From positions 10,727,971-10,791,970 of the forward strand of contig OX463785.1 in NCBI GenBank assembly GCA_949825025.1: a stretch of 64,000 nt of DNA, given 5' to 3'. Positions 44,665 to 57,600 of the stretch are shown piece by piece; position 1 is the stretch's first letter, and each line of letters begins with the position of its first letter. Under the pieces are notes generated by a model. It was not told the DNA's origin and made no database searches. It worked only from the letters and a program-made list of their open reading frames with translations. The stretch comes from Siphlonurus alternatus (taxonomy: Eukaryota; Arthropoda; Insecta; Ephemeroptera; Siphlonuridae). The position numbers were made by a program, and so were the translations under genes.

Positions 44665-47600
44665 TGAGTAGATTTTGCCATATTATATGATATACTGCAT
44701 GATTCTGCTGAGTCAACAAATGTTCTCCAGGAGTTGAACCTATAGATCTTGTTATTAGATGGGTTATATTAAATATATTCACAATGAATGAACTAGTGCA
44801 AATTTTAGTTTGATTATTAAATTTGATATAGCATTTTAGTATATTTATGTGGTAATTAAAAAGATCTTATAATATGAATACCCTCTATTGGGTGCAATTC
44901 ACGTTTAATGTCATTGAATTAGACTGAAGCTGGATAACTTTTATTAGCTTTTTCGTAATTCTTTCCCTTCATATATAAATATCTAAATAATTAATTTATT
45001 ACAGTATATATTTATGATTAATTAAACCGAGAGATTTTAATTCAAGAAAAAAAAAACGTTTTCTTTAAAAAATAGTTATTGTAACTTATTTTTGTTATTT
45101 CTGGTTGAAATTGCATAATTTTGAATGAAAAAAAAAATGTGAAAATGTCATTCAATAAGCAAATAATTGAATTAATAAAAAAACATCAATTAAATTTTAA
45201 TCCTCAATTTAATTTTATCAAAATTTATTTGTTTTTTTTAGCGCTCATCCGTACTATTGTCAATTTCAATTGATAATTCAAATAGTTATATAAAAGTTGC
45301 ATGGTAATGTTGTCCTTATTTATACGAAAAGGCTGAAATTGAATTTACATAAACAAATTATAAGAGGACGATTAATACGAAGCAAGACCTTTTCTCCCTT
45401 TACAATTTCATATGCGAATAAAAAATTTGGTTGCTATTTAAACTGCAAATTTCCCTCTCAATTTCTAGGTTAAAAATAATTATATCACTTTCTTCAGACC
45501 ATCATAAATATAATAATTATAATATTTATAATATTATACTGGTACGACCTAACATAATGAAAATTTGATAGCGTAAAATTTTAATAGGACATATTATCAA
45601 CTTATACTTTTAATATAAATTGAATGAAGCACAATAATTGTTCCATCTTTTCATGCGTGCACCCATGCAGTCTATTTTGTATTATAGCATACTTACATCA
45701 GGTAATTAAATTATGAAAATAAAATATAATAAAAAAATAAATAAAAATAATAAAAGAAACAATATATTACAGTTGAGGTTTTGAGAATTATTTATGGTTG
45801 TACCATCATATTTTATTACGTGTTTAAGCTATTAAAATTTCCATGTAGAGAATTTGTAAAAATTATAAATGGCATGGATATAAATTTTTAATTTTACATA
45901 AATAAAAGTTGTTGTTTTTGACTTTTGGTTAAATTATTATTTTTTAATTATAATGAACTATACACCAAATATTTCTTATATATGGAAGTTGACCAGTTAT
46001 ATGAGACAGAAATACACGTGAAATTCAATCAACTTAATTATTTCCATACATGGAGATATCCCGTCAGCTGTTCATTGGCACGTGGACTCTCAAATTAGTA
46101 GTGTGACGTCACAGAACTGGTTGGAGTTCACGAGCCAGCTCAAGTTATTGAACTCTGTTACCTTGACTTTGGAGAATAAAGAATTTCTCAATGATCAATT
46201 TATAAAAAACGTGTATTCTGGATCGATTAATGTGTAACTTTAGCTAGCAATCTTCTCTAAATTAGAAAATTTATATACTGTTAAAATTTGGTGTATATTT
46301 GTTAATAAGGTTTTAATCGATACATTTTTCCAACAATTTTATTTTATCTTTATTTATTTTTTCTCGTCGACAGTAAGTGACTTAAAACTATTTAAATGCA
46401 ATAATTTTGCTTACAATTCATAGAAAACCTTTGAGTTTTAAATCTAATATATTAATGTACTGTTTATACAAAATATAATTTAATATATTGATAGCAGTAG
46501 GTTTAAATAGAACATTACAAAAAATCGTTATAAATCGTTTTGTAAGAAACACAAAATAAATAAATCACCATACTGTACATTATACTCTATAAATAAAAAC
46601 CAATTGAGGTCTGTTCGTAAACACACAGTCAGAAATAATCGATTATTATAGAAGATCCTTATGTTCCATGTACAGAAGGTTCATCATAATTATCAATAAT
46701 GATCGGCTATTTCTGATTGCGTATTTTACGAACAGAACTCCCTACTAGATATCCTGCAATGCTTCAAACAAATTTAATGTTTAGAAAAATAATAATGTTT
46801 GAAAAAATACAAACGTAATTTAAATATATTATGGATGTATTAATTGAAAGTAAAATGATTAAATTACACTGACTGTTGAAAGCCCATGCAAGATAAATAT
46901 TAATTTATTACTGAAGGTAGAAAACTCCCTTGTCATATTTTAACGAGAGAATAGATGGAAAAAACAGAGATCATGTATTTACGTAATATGAATTAAATAC
47001 TTCCTTGATTCCTTGTCATATATTTTATGTTAAATAGAAATTACGTAAGTAATAAAATATGCATTAAATTCTATTTACTTAAGACTTCAGAGCGTTAAGA
47101 TATGGTGAAATTTTATTGGGAAATATCACCGATCACACCGATGTTACATGAATTAGACTTTTAAATTTACAAGAAAAATAATTTTTAAATCTCAAATTAA
47201 TAGTAATGAAAATAAAATATTATTCAATAAAATTTTTTTTTTAATTTTAATGTCATTTAAAATTAAATATATATTTTGATTTCGTACATTTTTATGTGTA
47301 AAATAATTTAAACATCAGATAATACTAATTTCATTGTTTATTTTTAAATTAATACTAAATTAACTTTAACATGATAATAAAATCGGTACAGCAATGTGAG
47401 GTTAAAATGCGCATGAGCTCTCCCCGTCAAGGTTACAAAGAGGGAGGTTTATTAAAAATTTATATATAAAATAATAAGACTAGGGAGCTTATTTATGGCA
47501 TATTTGTTCCACTAGATTTTTAAAAAAATACGGTTATATTTTTTTATTTATCCATATGCTAATTAAATGAATAGAAAAATCTTGGAAACTCCCACGGACA

Positions 47601-47882
47601 CAATAATATTATTTAATGAATGAAAAAAAATTTTTACTTTATAATCAAGTAAATCAACATACATTTATTTTCTTTATTTGCTGAATGTATACTTATAAAT
47701 AATAATATAAATATAATATAAATTATATATATAATATAAATATATATCATTTATATGGTACAGTAAAGTCCCTAACCATCTTTGGTATAATATTCATCTA
47801 TAATATTCAATAATTTCAATATAATTATATAATATATATATATTTCATTCTATTCTCCGATACACAACATATAACATATTAG
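44665..47882. other. AT-rich region upstream of the aminopeptidase
   Basis: Apart from the fold-back at 46608-46743 and a GTGACGTCAC site near 46103, I see only A/T filler. Confidence 0.4.
46608..46743 (-). mobile_element. Fold-back repeat, TTCGTAAA family, copy 2
   Basis: GGTCTGTTCGTAAACACACA and TCAGAAATAATCGATTATTA pair with CGGCTATTTCTGATTGCGTA and TTTTACGAACAGAACTC. The centre TTCCATGTACAGAAGGTTC is the inverse of that in 5881-6002. Confidence 0.75.
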
Positions 47883-48622
47883 TGAATCGCGGAAAAAAAA
47901 CCCTCGGAAAAAAAAACCTTGTATTAAAAAACCCTTGAAAAAAAACCCTAGGAAAAAAAACCCTCGGGGATAAAAAACCCACGGAAAAAAAACCCTTCGC
48001 TGAAAAAGCAGCCCCAAGGAGCATTCGTGGCGTAGTAGCGCAGTAGCGAGGTTTCACGGTGTGGGGAGCTCATCAAAATGTAGAAGTCTACGCGGCGATG
48101 TTGTGGAAGTTAACTATTATCTGTATATATAGTAATTCCAACTGTGTTTTTAGTTAAAAATTATTTTAAAAACATATTTTTTCTAACTTCGAATATTATA
48201 TATTGGATATAAAATAATTAAAATAAAAAAGTAATAAAACAAAAAAAGTCGTCGTCCTACTCGTATTATTATTATATAACATATACATAAAATGAACATT
48301 TGAAAATTATAATATCTAATAGGTTAAGTGATTCAATAATTATTATTAACATGACTAATGAGACTAATCAGATATATGATATCTTATGTAATATATATTA
48401 TTGGAACATATATATAATGATAATCTGTCAAAATAGGGGGGAAAAAAACGTGAAACCTCGCTACCGCGCTACTACGCCACGAATGCTCCTTGGGGCTGCT
48501 CCTTCAGCGAAGGGTTTTTTTTCCGTGGTTTTTTTTTATTCCCGAGGGTTTTTTTTCCTAGGGTTTTTTTTCAAGGGTTTTTTAATACAAGGGTTTTTTT
48601 TCCGAGGGTTTTTTTTCCGCTT
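47883..48622. mobile_element. Fold-back element with A8-CCC striped arms
   Basis: Left arm 47883-48060 is a ladder of GGAAAAAAAACCC units (CCCTCGG, CCCTTG, CCCTAGG variants) followed by a unique tail with AGCCCCAAGGAGCATTCGTG and GCGTAGTAGCGC. The same tail and ladder appear inverted at 48449-48622, separated by about 390 bp of AT-rich DNA. The ladder gives open frames rich in GFF on both strands; these are artefacts. The right end stops about 70 bp before the aminopeptidase start codon. Confidence 0.75.
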
Positions 48623-48694
48623 ACCATATTAGTGTATAATATTAACCATTATCTAACTAATACTCCATCATAATTATGTTACAGATTATCAACA

Positions 48695-51600
48695 ATGTTG
48701 ATGCATTGGTTAATTGTTGTGTTAACCATAACAACATACGTCACAGCTGATAACAATGACAACTATACCATTGTTATCGAAGCAGATGTCGCCTCATTAC
48801 AACCAAATATTTCCTACCGTCTACCTGAAAACATCAGACCTGACCTGTACTTTCTGGAGATAAAAACTTACCTGGACGAATTTCGATTTGAAGGACGAGT
48901 CAAGATCAGAATTCAATGTTTTTTTAATACTTCAGAAATTGTGTTGCACTCCAGAGGGTTAAATATTACAGAAAATGAAGTGATTTTAACTGAGAATGGA
49001 ACAAATAAAGCTATTGAGATATCCCAACATTCGTATCAAATAGAAAATAATTTTTATATATTAAAATTAGCATCTTCTCTACAAGCTGGGCAATCATATT
49101 TCTTGGATATTCCGTACAATGCTCCGTTGTCGGCGAATTTAGCAGGCTTTTATAGGAGCAGTTATAAAGATAAAGAGACTGGGGCAACCAGGTAAGATAT
49201 ATATGTCAACTAATGCATGGCAAATAATAGACGGTAATATGCTAATATGTTATCCACAGATTATGCCTGCATTTAGGTACAAATATATTCTCGATAAATT
49301 AATTTTTAATTTACATACATATTTAAGGTTTAAACTTATTTTTACATTTATGAATAATTTAATTTTTTTTATTATATAAAATAAAAAAATTGTTTTAAAA
49401 TTTGCAATTTAAATTTTATAAAAGTAAATAATTTAATTTTTTATTTTAAATTTTACATTATATAATATTTCTTTTAAAATTTTTCATATAAAAAAAATAA
49501 ATAACATAAATACAATTCAAATTAAGAACATTAATATACTTTTCAATCGATGTTTCCATTCTCCGGAGCCGCACCAGACTCGAAACAGATATAATTTTCT
49601 ATATAGGTTAATGTTATTTCGAATTATAAAAAAAAGGATATAATGAGATAATTAAATTTTAACTTAAGCAAACGGAGTGCTGAAAAAAAGAATAAATTTA
49701 ATTTATGAAAAAATACAATATATATAATTTATTTCCAATACTCCGTTAGCATAGATTAATATTTATTATCTGATTATATTATCCTTTTTTTTATATAATT
49801 CTGGATTGACATGAACTATATGCATTTCTATTTTGAGTCTGCTGTAGCTCCGGAGAACGGTAACATTGCTCGAAGAGTATTCACTCAGTCTAATTATATT
49901 CTAAAAAATGTTAAAATTCATAACGCCACATGCAGAGCCTCAAGGTATCTAGGTGTACAATATTGGAAGATTTGGTTCGTTAACACAGTAGGTATATAAT
50001 ATAATTAGTAGAAAACCCCCCTTTTTTAATGGATACCCCTCTATGAGCAGCTTGGAGTTCAAGGCGAAGTAATGGTGTTGGATTCAGGGAAGGAAAGGAG
50101 GGTGAACACAGCCTGTCTGTTGCTCGTCCCAGCATTTGATGAACTGAGACTGAGGGAACTGTGGAAAACTGTCAGGACGGACATGATACCTCTATTTTTT
50201 TTATCAATGGACCAAAATGAAGTCCATAAAACCTGGGGGAACTACATACAAATGGTTTCATTAAAAAATACATAAACATGACAGTGACACCAATCTTGTC
50301 TTTCAGATGGCTGGCAACCACTCAGTTTGAGCCAACGGACGCTCGACGTGCCTTCCCTTGTTTCGACGAACCCTCGATGAAGGCTCGTTTTCACGTGAGT
50401 CTCGTTCACCACTCCAACTACACGTCCATCAGCAACATGCCGCAAGTCGCCTCAGAACAGCTGTGAGTACCACAAATTGGTTGACAGTTTATTTACAAAA
50501 ATTATATAAATGATTCTATTAAATATTAAAAGGTCGTCAGTTTTTTCCTCTTTTCGTTGTCACCATGTACTGTTTTGGCTGGCTTTCTTGACTTCTGTGA
50601 ACTTTTGAACTACTGTCTATAATATATACAGTGTATCGTTCTATTCATTAATGAAATTTGTAATATATTTTAATAAACAAGCTGTACCATAATTTTGACC
50701 GAAATTACCTAAATAAGATGAAAGTTGATGTTTATTTTAAATTTTTGCATACAAGGATCGATAATAATTATCTATCAATCTTCCGTTTCTATTATAATTA
50801 TCTCGTCTGTATTTGTGTATTATTTCTTGGAGACGTACTGTATGACAATAAAAAATGTTCAATTGCCCCGAAATACCAATGAATAAATATTTTATTTCTT
50901 GGCCACAGTCAAAAATCAATGTTGCTAATAGTTTATAGGGAGTTGTGGTAAGATAAATAATTTTTATAAGTTAAATTTTTGTAATATTAAAACTAAGAAA
51001 TATATATTTAAAAATTCAATGAATTAATATTTAATTAAAATGAATATAATTAGATTTTTTAAATTAGTGCATTAGTGCATTATCAGAATAATTTAAATTA
51101 ATTAATAATTATATTACATATTTGAAAATTATATAATCTTCGAACCGAAAATTAGTCATACGGGATCTGCAAGAATGATTATTAAATTGATTTCAATGAT
51201 TTTATTTTAATTATGGGGACTTATTTCCAATAATAAGTGCAAATTTTCTTTAACAACTATATAATCTAAACAATAATTTCCTGATAAAATTTCATATTTT
51301 AGTTTCTTGTGGCAACTTGATAATGATAATGGATTTTATTCCAATTAATATTTACAGTTAGCATAATTTTCTGTCAATAAAATTATTTTACGAATTCAGA
51401 CTATAATTTAACAGCTATAACAATTCAATCTCTCACTCCCATGTCTCCAGTTGCGACGGTTGGGTAAAGGACGTGTACCAGGAGTCAGTGCCCATGTCCA
51501 CCTACCTCGTGGCCTTCGTAGTCTCGGACATGGCAAGTCTGGAGTCTACCCCGGGTCGCACCAAGTTCAGAGTCTGGGCAAGACCTGATGCAGTGGTCCA

Positions 51601-54600
51601 GGCAAGCTACTCGCTTGACGTTGGACCCAAAATCTTGGCTTTCTTTGAGAAATACTTCGACGTTGAGTACCCCCTGCCCAAAATGGACATGATCGCAATT
51701 CCGGACTTCAGTTCGGGTGCCATGGAAAACTGGGGGCTGGTAACGTACAGGTGAGTCAATACATTGTTGTGACGGGGGAGGCTCGGGTGACTGGATTATA
51801 AAGTTGAAATAACATACGATATTAAAGATCCTCGAAATAATATTTTTTTTTTCAACTGTCATTAGCTAATCTTATGTTGATATTTATATAAATTTGGTAC
51901 AGTGGCGTAGCCAGGATTTGCCCAAGGGAAGGGTTCTTCAGGATGAAGATTGAGAAGAGCCCACTGGGGGGCTTGGAGGGCGAAGCCCCCCAATAGCCCG
52001 CCGCAGGCGCGATTTTTTTAAGGACACGCCCCCTTTTTAGGGTAAAATAATGGAAAAATACTATTATATTAGAGGATAAAATATATGGCCTGATGCAACT
52101 TTTTTAACATTTTATATTTTTTTCACCCCATTTTTCAATTTCTTTCGAATACGTGCGTATAATAAATAAAGCTTTGAGTAAATCATTTTAATTAAATCAA
52201 GTTATTCATGTAACCACTTTATATTATTTTTATAGAATCAGTGTACGTGTCATTTAATTGAATTTGATTTTTAAAATTTATTTAATAATCCAAGTTCACA
52301 TCATTAAGATATTGTAAAAAAAAAAATAAATAAATAAAAAAGTGAATTGCTTTTCTTATTTTTGTTAAATTTTGTCTGCACCGGGCGCGTGGAGCAACCA
52401 ATTAAATGAAAGTGCGGCACACGTGAGAGCGTTTTAATTTATACAATAGTAGTTATATATGCACATGCAGTTTGTAAGGGAAATAAAACATTTATTTATG
52501 AGTCGCACTTTTTCCTGTTAAAATTAGAAACTAACTTATAATTTGTTTATTTTAAAGAAAAGACTACTTGATACCCCTAAATGTCAATTTTTTATTTAAC
52601 TTTTTTTTTTCAAATTTCTATAATTTTTCCTTTTTTCTTCTTATATCCAGTCATTACTCGATCTTGGGGGGGGGGGGGGGTTATATCCTAACCTCCCCCT
52701 TCCTAATTCCCTCCTTGGTTACGCCACTGATTTGGTAAATTATAAATGGAAGTTTAATATTTGTGCAATTTTTTTTTTCTAATTTAAAAAATTGTTTTTA
52801 GATTTTTATATATTCTATTATTCTTATTTTGCATGTTTTAATAGTAATTTTATTTATATAATTTTTTTAATTAACAATTAAAAATAGCAAAAATTATTAT
52901 AAATATTTTATTTAACATATTCTTAAGTTGTTAATAGTTATTCTAAAATCACGTTCAAGGTTAGCATTCTTGTCTCCAAGTCAGATCATATTTTAACAAT
53001 GTTCCACCTATTTTGCTAATTGATGAAAAATTTAACATAGCACATTGCATAAATTGGTTGAAATGTAAAGTTGTTCTCCCTTCAGGTACGCGTTTTACTA
53101 GAGTATCTTATAATCTGGTTTAAAATTTTTTTTTTTTCAAAATTTCCTGGAACTCTTTATCCACACACTTTTGTTCACCATTTGTTCTCCACAGAGAGAC
53201 GGCGATGCTGTACGAGGAAGGAGCTTCGCCCGCCAGCGCCAAAGAATCTGTGACTAACATGGTGACTCATCACCATGAATAATCACCAAATGTTCACAAT
53301 TGTTCTCCACAGAGAGACGGCGATGTTGTACGAGGAAGGAGCTTCGCCCGCCAGTGCCAAAGAATCTGTGACCCGCGTCATAGCACACGAGCTGGCTCAC
53401 CAATGGTTTGGTAACTTGGTCACCATGCGTTGGTGGGACGACCTTTGGCTGAACGAGGGATTTGCAACATACGTGGCTGCCCTAGGAATTAATCACGTAA
53501 ATAAAATATGACACCAGTTGCATTGTTATCAGTATACTTTGTATACCTATCTGTATAATGTGCTGCATACATAATTTTAAATAACTAAAGATAGAATATA
53601 ATTATTATTCATACATCATTATCATTTCTAAGTGTAAGATAATTATAATTATGAATTTGCTAATTAATTCTTTATACTTTCACGCTTTGAATTTGATATG
53701 TGGGCGACCTTATTATCCTTTAAAATGACCCTCTTTTGCACGATTATAGAACATACACTAAGTTCACATGACGGTGTTTGATATGTATTCGTTGACGACG
53801 CCTCATAAGAATAACATTTTATCAGTCGTCAACGAATACGTATTATAAACACCGTCATGTAAACGAGTGACGGTAATTTTGGTAGTCATTGGAGGTCTTC
53901 AAATAATAACAATCCTAAAACTAAGACAGTCTTAGTGGTCTTAGGACAAATTTAGGTTCATGAGTGGTGTTATTTGAAGAATCCCTTATTTATACCTAAT
54001 TCAAATAAGTTTTTGCTTTTATTCTTGAAATATGTGCTTAAATTTGGTAAATTTAATTATTAGTTATACTGAAGTAAATCCACATTGTAAAGACTATATA
54101 TGATAAAATAAAATTTGATATGCCACAAGCAGGAAAATTTGTACCCCCACCGCCTTTTTTCACTGCATTTTCATCATATGTAAATGCAATGGTTCACTTA
54201 TATATAAATTCGAAGCTAAGCTGCAACACATACTACTGACGTCACAAACTCGACAAAGTACATTTTTTGACTGACTTCTGTCTTCTAATGTGCAGGTGGC
54301 TCCTCAATGGCGCTCCATAGACGACCAGGCGATGGAACAAATGCTCGCCGTCTTCTCGCTCGACTCCCTGCAGTCCTCCCACCCCGTCTCAGCACCCATC
54401 AAACATCCCTCGGAGATCTCGCAGATATTTGACTCAATCTCGTATTCTAAAGGTAAATAAATAATGCTGTTAATTAAATAAATTCAATTAAAATTTTACG
54501 GATTTATATTTTTTTTACAAATATAGTTTTATTGTTTTTTTTTTTATAAATTTAATTTAATTTATAATGTGTGATTATGAATATTGTGTTTTTCTTTTTC

Positions 54601-57600
54601 TCTCTATAAGTAAATTTAATTATTTTTTTATTAAAATTTATATGTTTATATAACTTGTTCGCACGCATTCATTCTCAGAAATCAATAACAATGTGTTGCT
54701 CACAGAGGTCTTCATGCGATGGGACTTAACATATCAATATCCCAACTCCCTAGCAAGAAAATTACTATTGTAATCATAACAAATATATAAATCTTTAATT
54801 AAATAAAAATAGGGTACTCTATTTAAATTAGTTTGTACAGTACATATTTGTACATGGACGTAGAAATAACACAAGAAAAATAATGCAAGCTTAGAAAATA
54901 GCTAAAACTAAAAAATATAATATGAATTCTTTTTAAATATTAACAAAATGCCTGTGATTTTGATATGTATATCAACAAAAGCGTATAGTATACACAAGTA
55001 TATTATATATTTTTTATGTAATTATGATGTACGCTGTGGCCGCCCCGTTTCCGATGAGTTTAGTTTAGGGTTTCAGACTTATTTGTGAATAATTTGTAAG
55101 TACATTCGTATACTCGTCATCTTGGAAAATTTCCTTCCTCCTGAAGCCTTGTTAATCACCATGCCATTTGTTGTTCTTACGGGGCCATTTGTTGTTCATG
55201 GTCGAGCGTGGCGCAGTGCATTGACCGGTTCTCGTTAGATCACCGAAGTCAGGATACGTCGAGCGTGGTTAGTACTTGGATGGGTGACCGTTTCAAGTAA
55301 AAAATACGCTGCTCCCTCCCTGGGGTAAATCCGTCTCGCTTTCCACTCAGTGCAGTGATGCACTTGTGTGTGGTTCCCCAGGCTTTGGACATCGCTTTGG
55401 TCCATTGAGAAAAAGTAGAGGTGTCCGTCCTGACTGAGGTTTTCCACGGTTTCCTCAGTCTCACCTCAGCGAATGCTGGGACGCGTAAGCATGCAGGCCG
55501 TGGCCACTATCCGTTCCCTACCTTATCCCTACCCAGTACCCCGCCGCGAGCTCTAAGCTCTTAGGGGTGTATCCTTGTAAAAAAAAAAAAAAAATTCTGA
55601 GGTGACAACTGTACCTTAATTATGGTTTCATAAAATAAATTTTAAATGGTGCACATTCGATTAGTTAAATAACAATGTAAATTGATAACCACAGGTATGT
55701 TTGTTTAGTGTTTTTCGAATGCCCACTTGATGACGTCACGAAAGAGGACTAAGGAATTCCTCCATCATGACGTCATGAGAATGATGACATATAATATGTT
55801 CACCCTCTGTGAATGAATAACATTTATCTTTTTCATGGGCAATATAGAATATAAAATATTTACATAATACATTATATTATTTATATTATAAATAATTTAT
55901 AATATATATACTCCAAAAATTTAAGATAATAGCCCCTGGTGTAAATGAGAAAGATTGCGCAGCAGTCTATTCACGCGTGTTAATTTTTCTTGTTTCAGGC
56001 GCATTCCTACTGCGCATGATGTCACATTTCCTGGGACAAGACACTTTCCGACGAGGTGTGACTCGGTACTTGCGCAAACACAAATTTGGCAACGCTGAGC
56101 AGGACTCTCTGTGGGCGTGTCTAGAAGAACAGGCGCAGCTTGACCATGAGGAGTCTGCGCAAGGTGAGGTCACTTCGTTTATTTGATATTTTTATATTAA
56201 TTGATCTGTTGAGGAAATGAAAGACCAATTGATGGCTTGACTTTAAATTTTGGCTGTTTTGGCAATAAACTATAACATTGGAAGAATCACAAAACTGACA
56301 AATTTTTGAAGAAATTCCACTTTTGAAATTGAAATATTTCTAGAACTTGATTGAAAATACATAAAAAAAGTAACTACTAGCTTGTAGTGTTGTAAATTTT
56401 TATATGTAACTGCTCTCAGAGCATTTACATGGGTTTACAATTTTAATCATATATAATTATATATACAGAAGGTAGACTGCCTCCTATAGCATGTAGTTCG
56501 AAATATTACCACTAAGTTTTCTGGTATATGTATTATGTCAATAGTAGTCTAAGGGCAGTTAAAAATTGAGTCTTTTCCATATTCAAGCAATATTTGAGCC
56601 TTCTACGTGTAATTTGATTTTAATTTTTTCTGACCATGTTACAGCGGAGAACTCTGTTTCGTCCAGTCTAGGCCGTGGGACAGTAAAGCAAATCATGGAC
56701 ACCTGGACACTGCAGACCGGATATCCGGTAGTCCAAGTGATCAGAAACTACGACAATAAAACAGCAATCGTCTCACAGGTAAGATGGTACACAATAGAGA
56801 AAACGCATTTTGAAAAATTCAAGTAGTATTGAAAAATGTCCTAGTTGATGTTAATGAACATGTTAACAATTGGGAGTTATCATATGAGGGCCGTTATTAT
56901 GATGAACACAGCATATTATATCCAAGGCAAGCTGGGATTGAATTTTTGAACCTCATGCAGCTACATCAGCAATAATTTTTTCAGATCACTTTTGTACCTG
57001 GATTTCGAAAGTTAACTATACTTGTCTTTTCAAATCCAGGTTCAAAAGGGATCTGAAAAAATTATTATTGATGTAGCTGAGGTTCAAAAATTCAATCCTA
57101 AATTGCCTTGGATATATGCTGTTTTCATCCTAACGGCCATTATACATTATAGTCTTAATGTAATCAGAAAATAGAAACATTTTAAGAGGCTGCTTCTTAT
57201 CATATCTGTAATTCATATAAAAAAAGCTTGAATTAATTATTACAAAGCATCGTCAAATATTTGCATAATTTTGTCGTAATTGTTCTGTTAATAAAGAGCA
57301 TTTTATTTTCCTAATAGGAATTTTTTTTATAAAATATGGCCCGATATTTATAATAATTTTAAGTAAAGAAATTTTACTAGCATATCATGGCAAAGGTTTT
57401 CATTTATATATATATGTTGCTTACAATGATTATTAATTATATTTGATAATTTTATAAATTAAATTATTTACCAAAACACATTTTTTGTGTTCAAAAATTT
57501 AAAAAATAATATAGTAACGTAATTTACACTAAATTGAAAACAATAAAATTAAAAATATTTTAATTTTTACAGTGTAAGTAAATTATAAATAATAAATTTT

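Noticed and set aside
47883..48622. Interstitial telomere repeats
   Set aside because: Units are irregular (variable A-run and CCC context) and arranged as inverted arms, not a head-to-tail array of one unit.
47845..48632. GFF-rich open frames on both strands
   Set aside because: Both arise from the A8-CCC fold-back ladder; mirror-image frames on both strands are expected from inverted arms.
55200..55320. A functional 5S rRNA gene
   Set aside because: Only the internal control region is recognisable; the rest is replaced by a SINE body and an A-tail.
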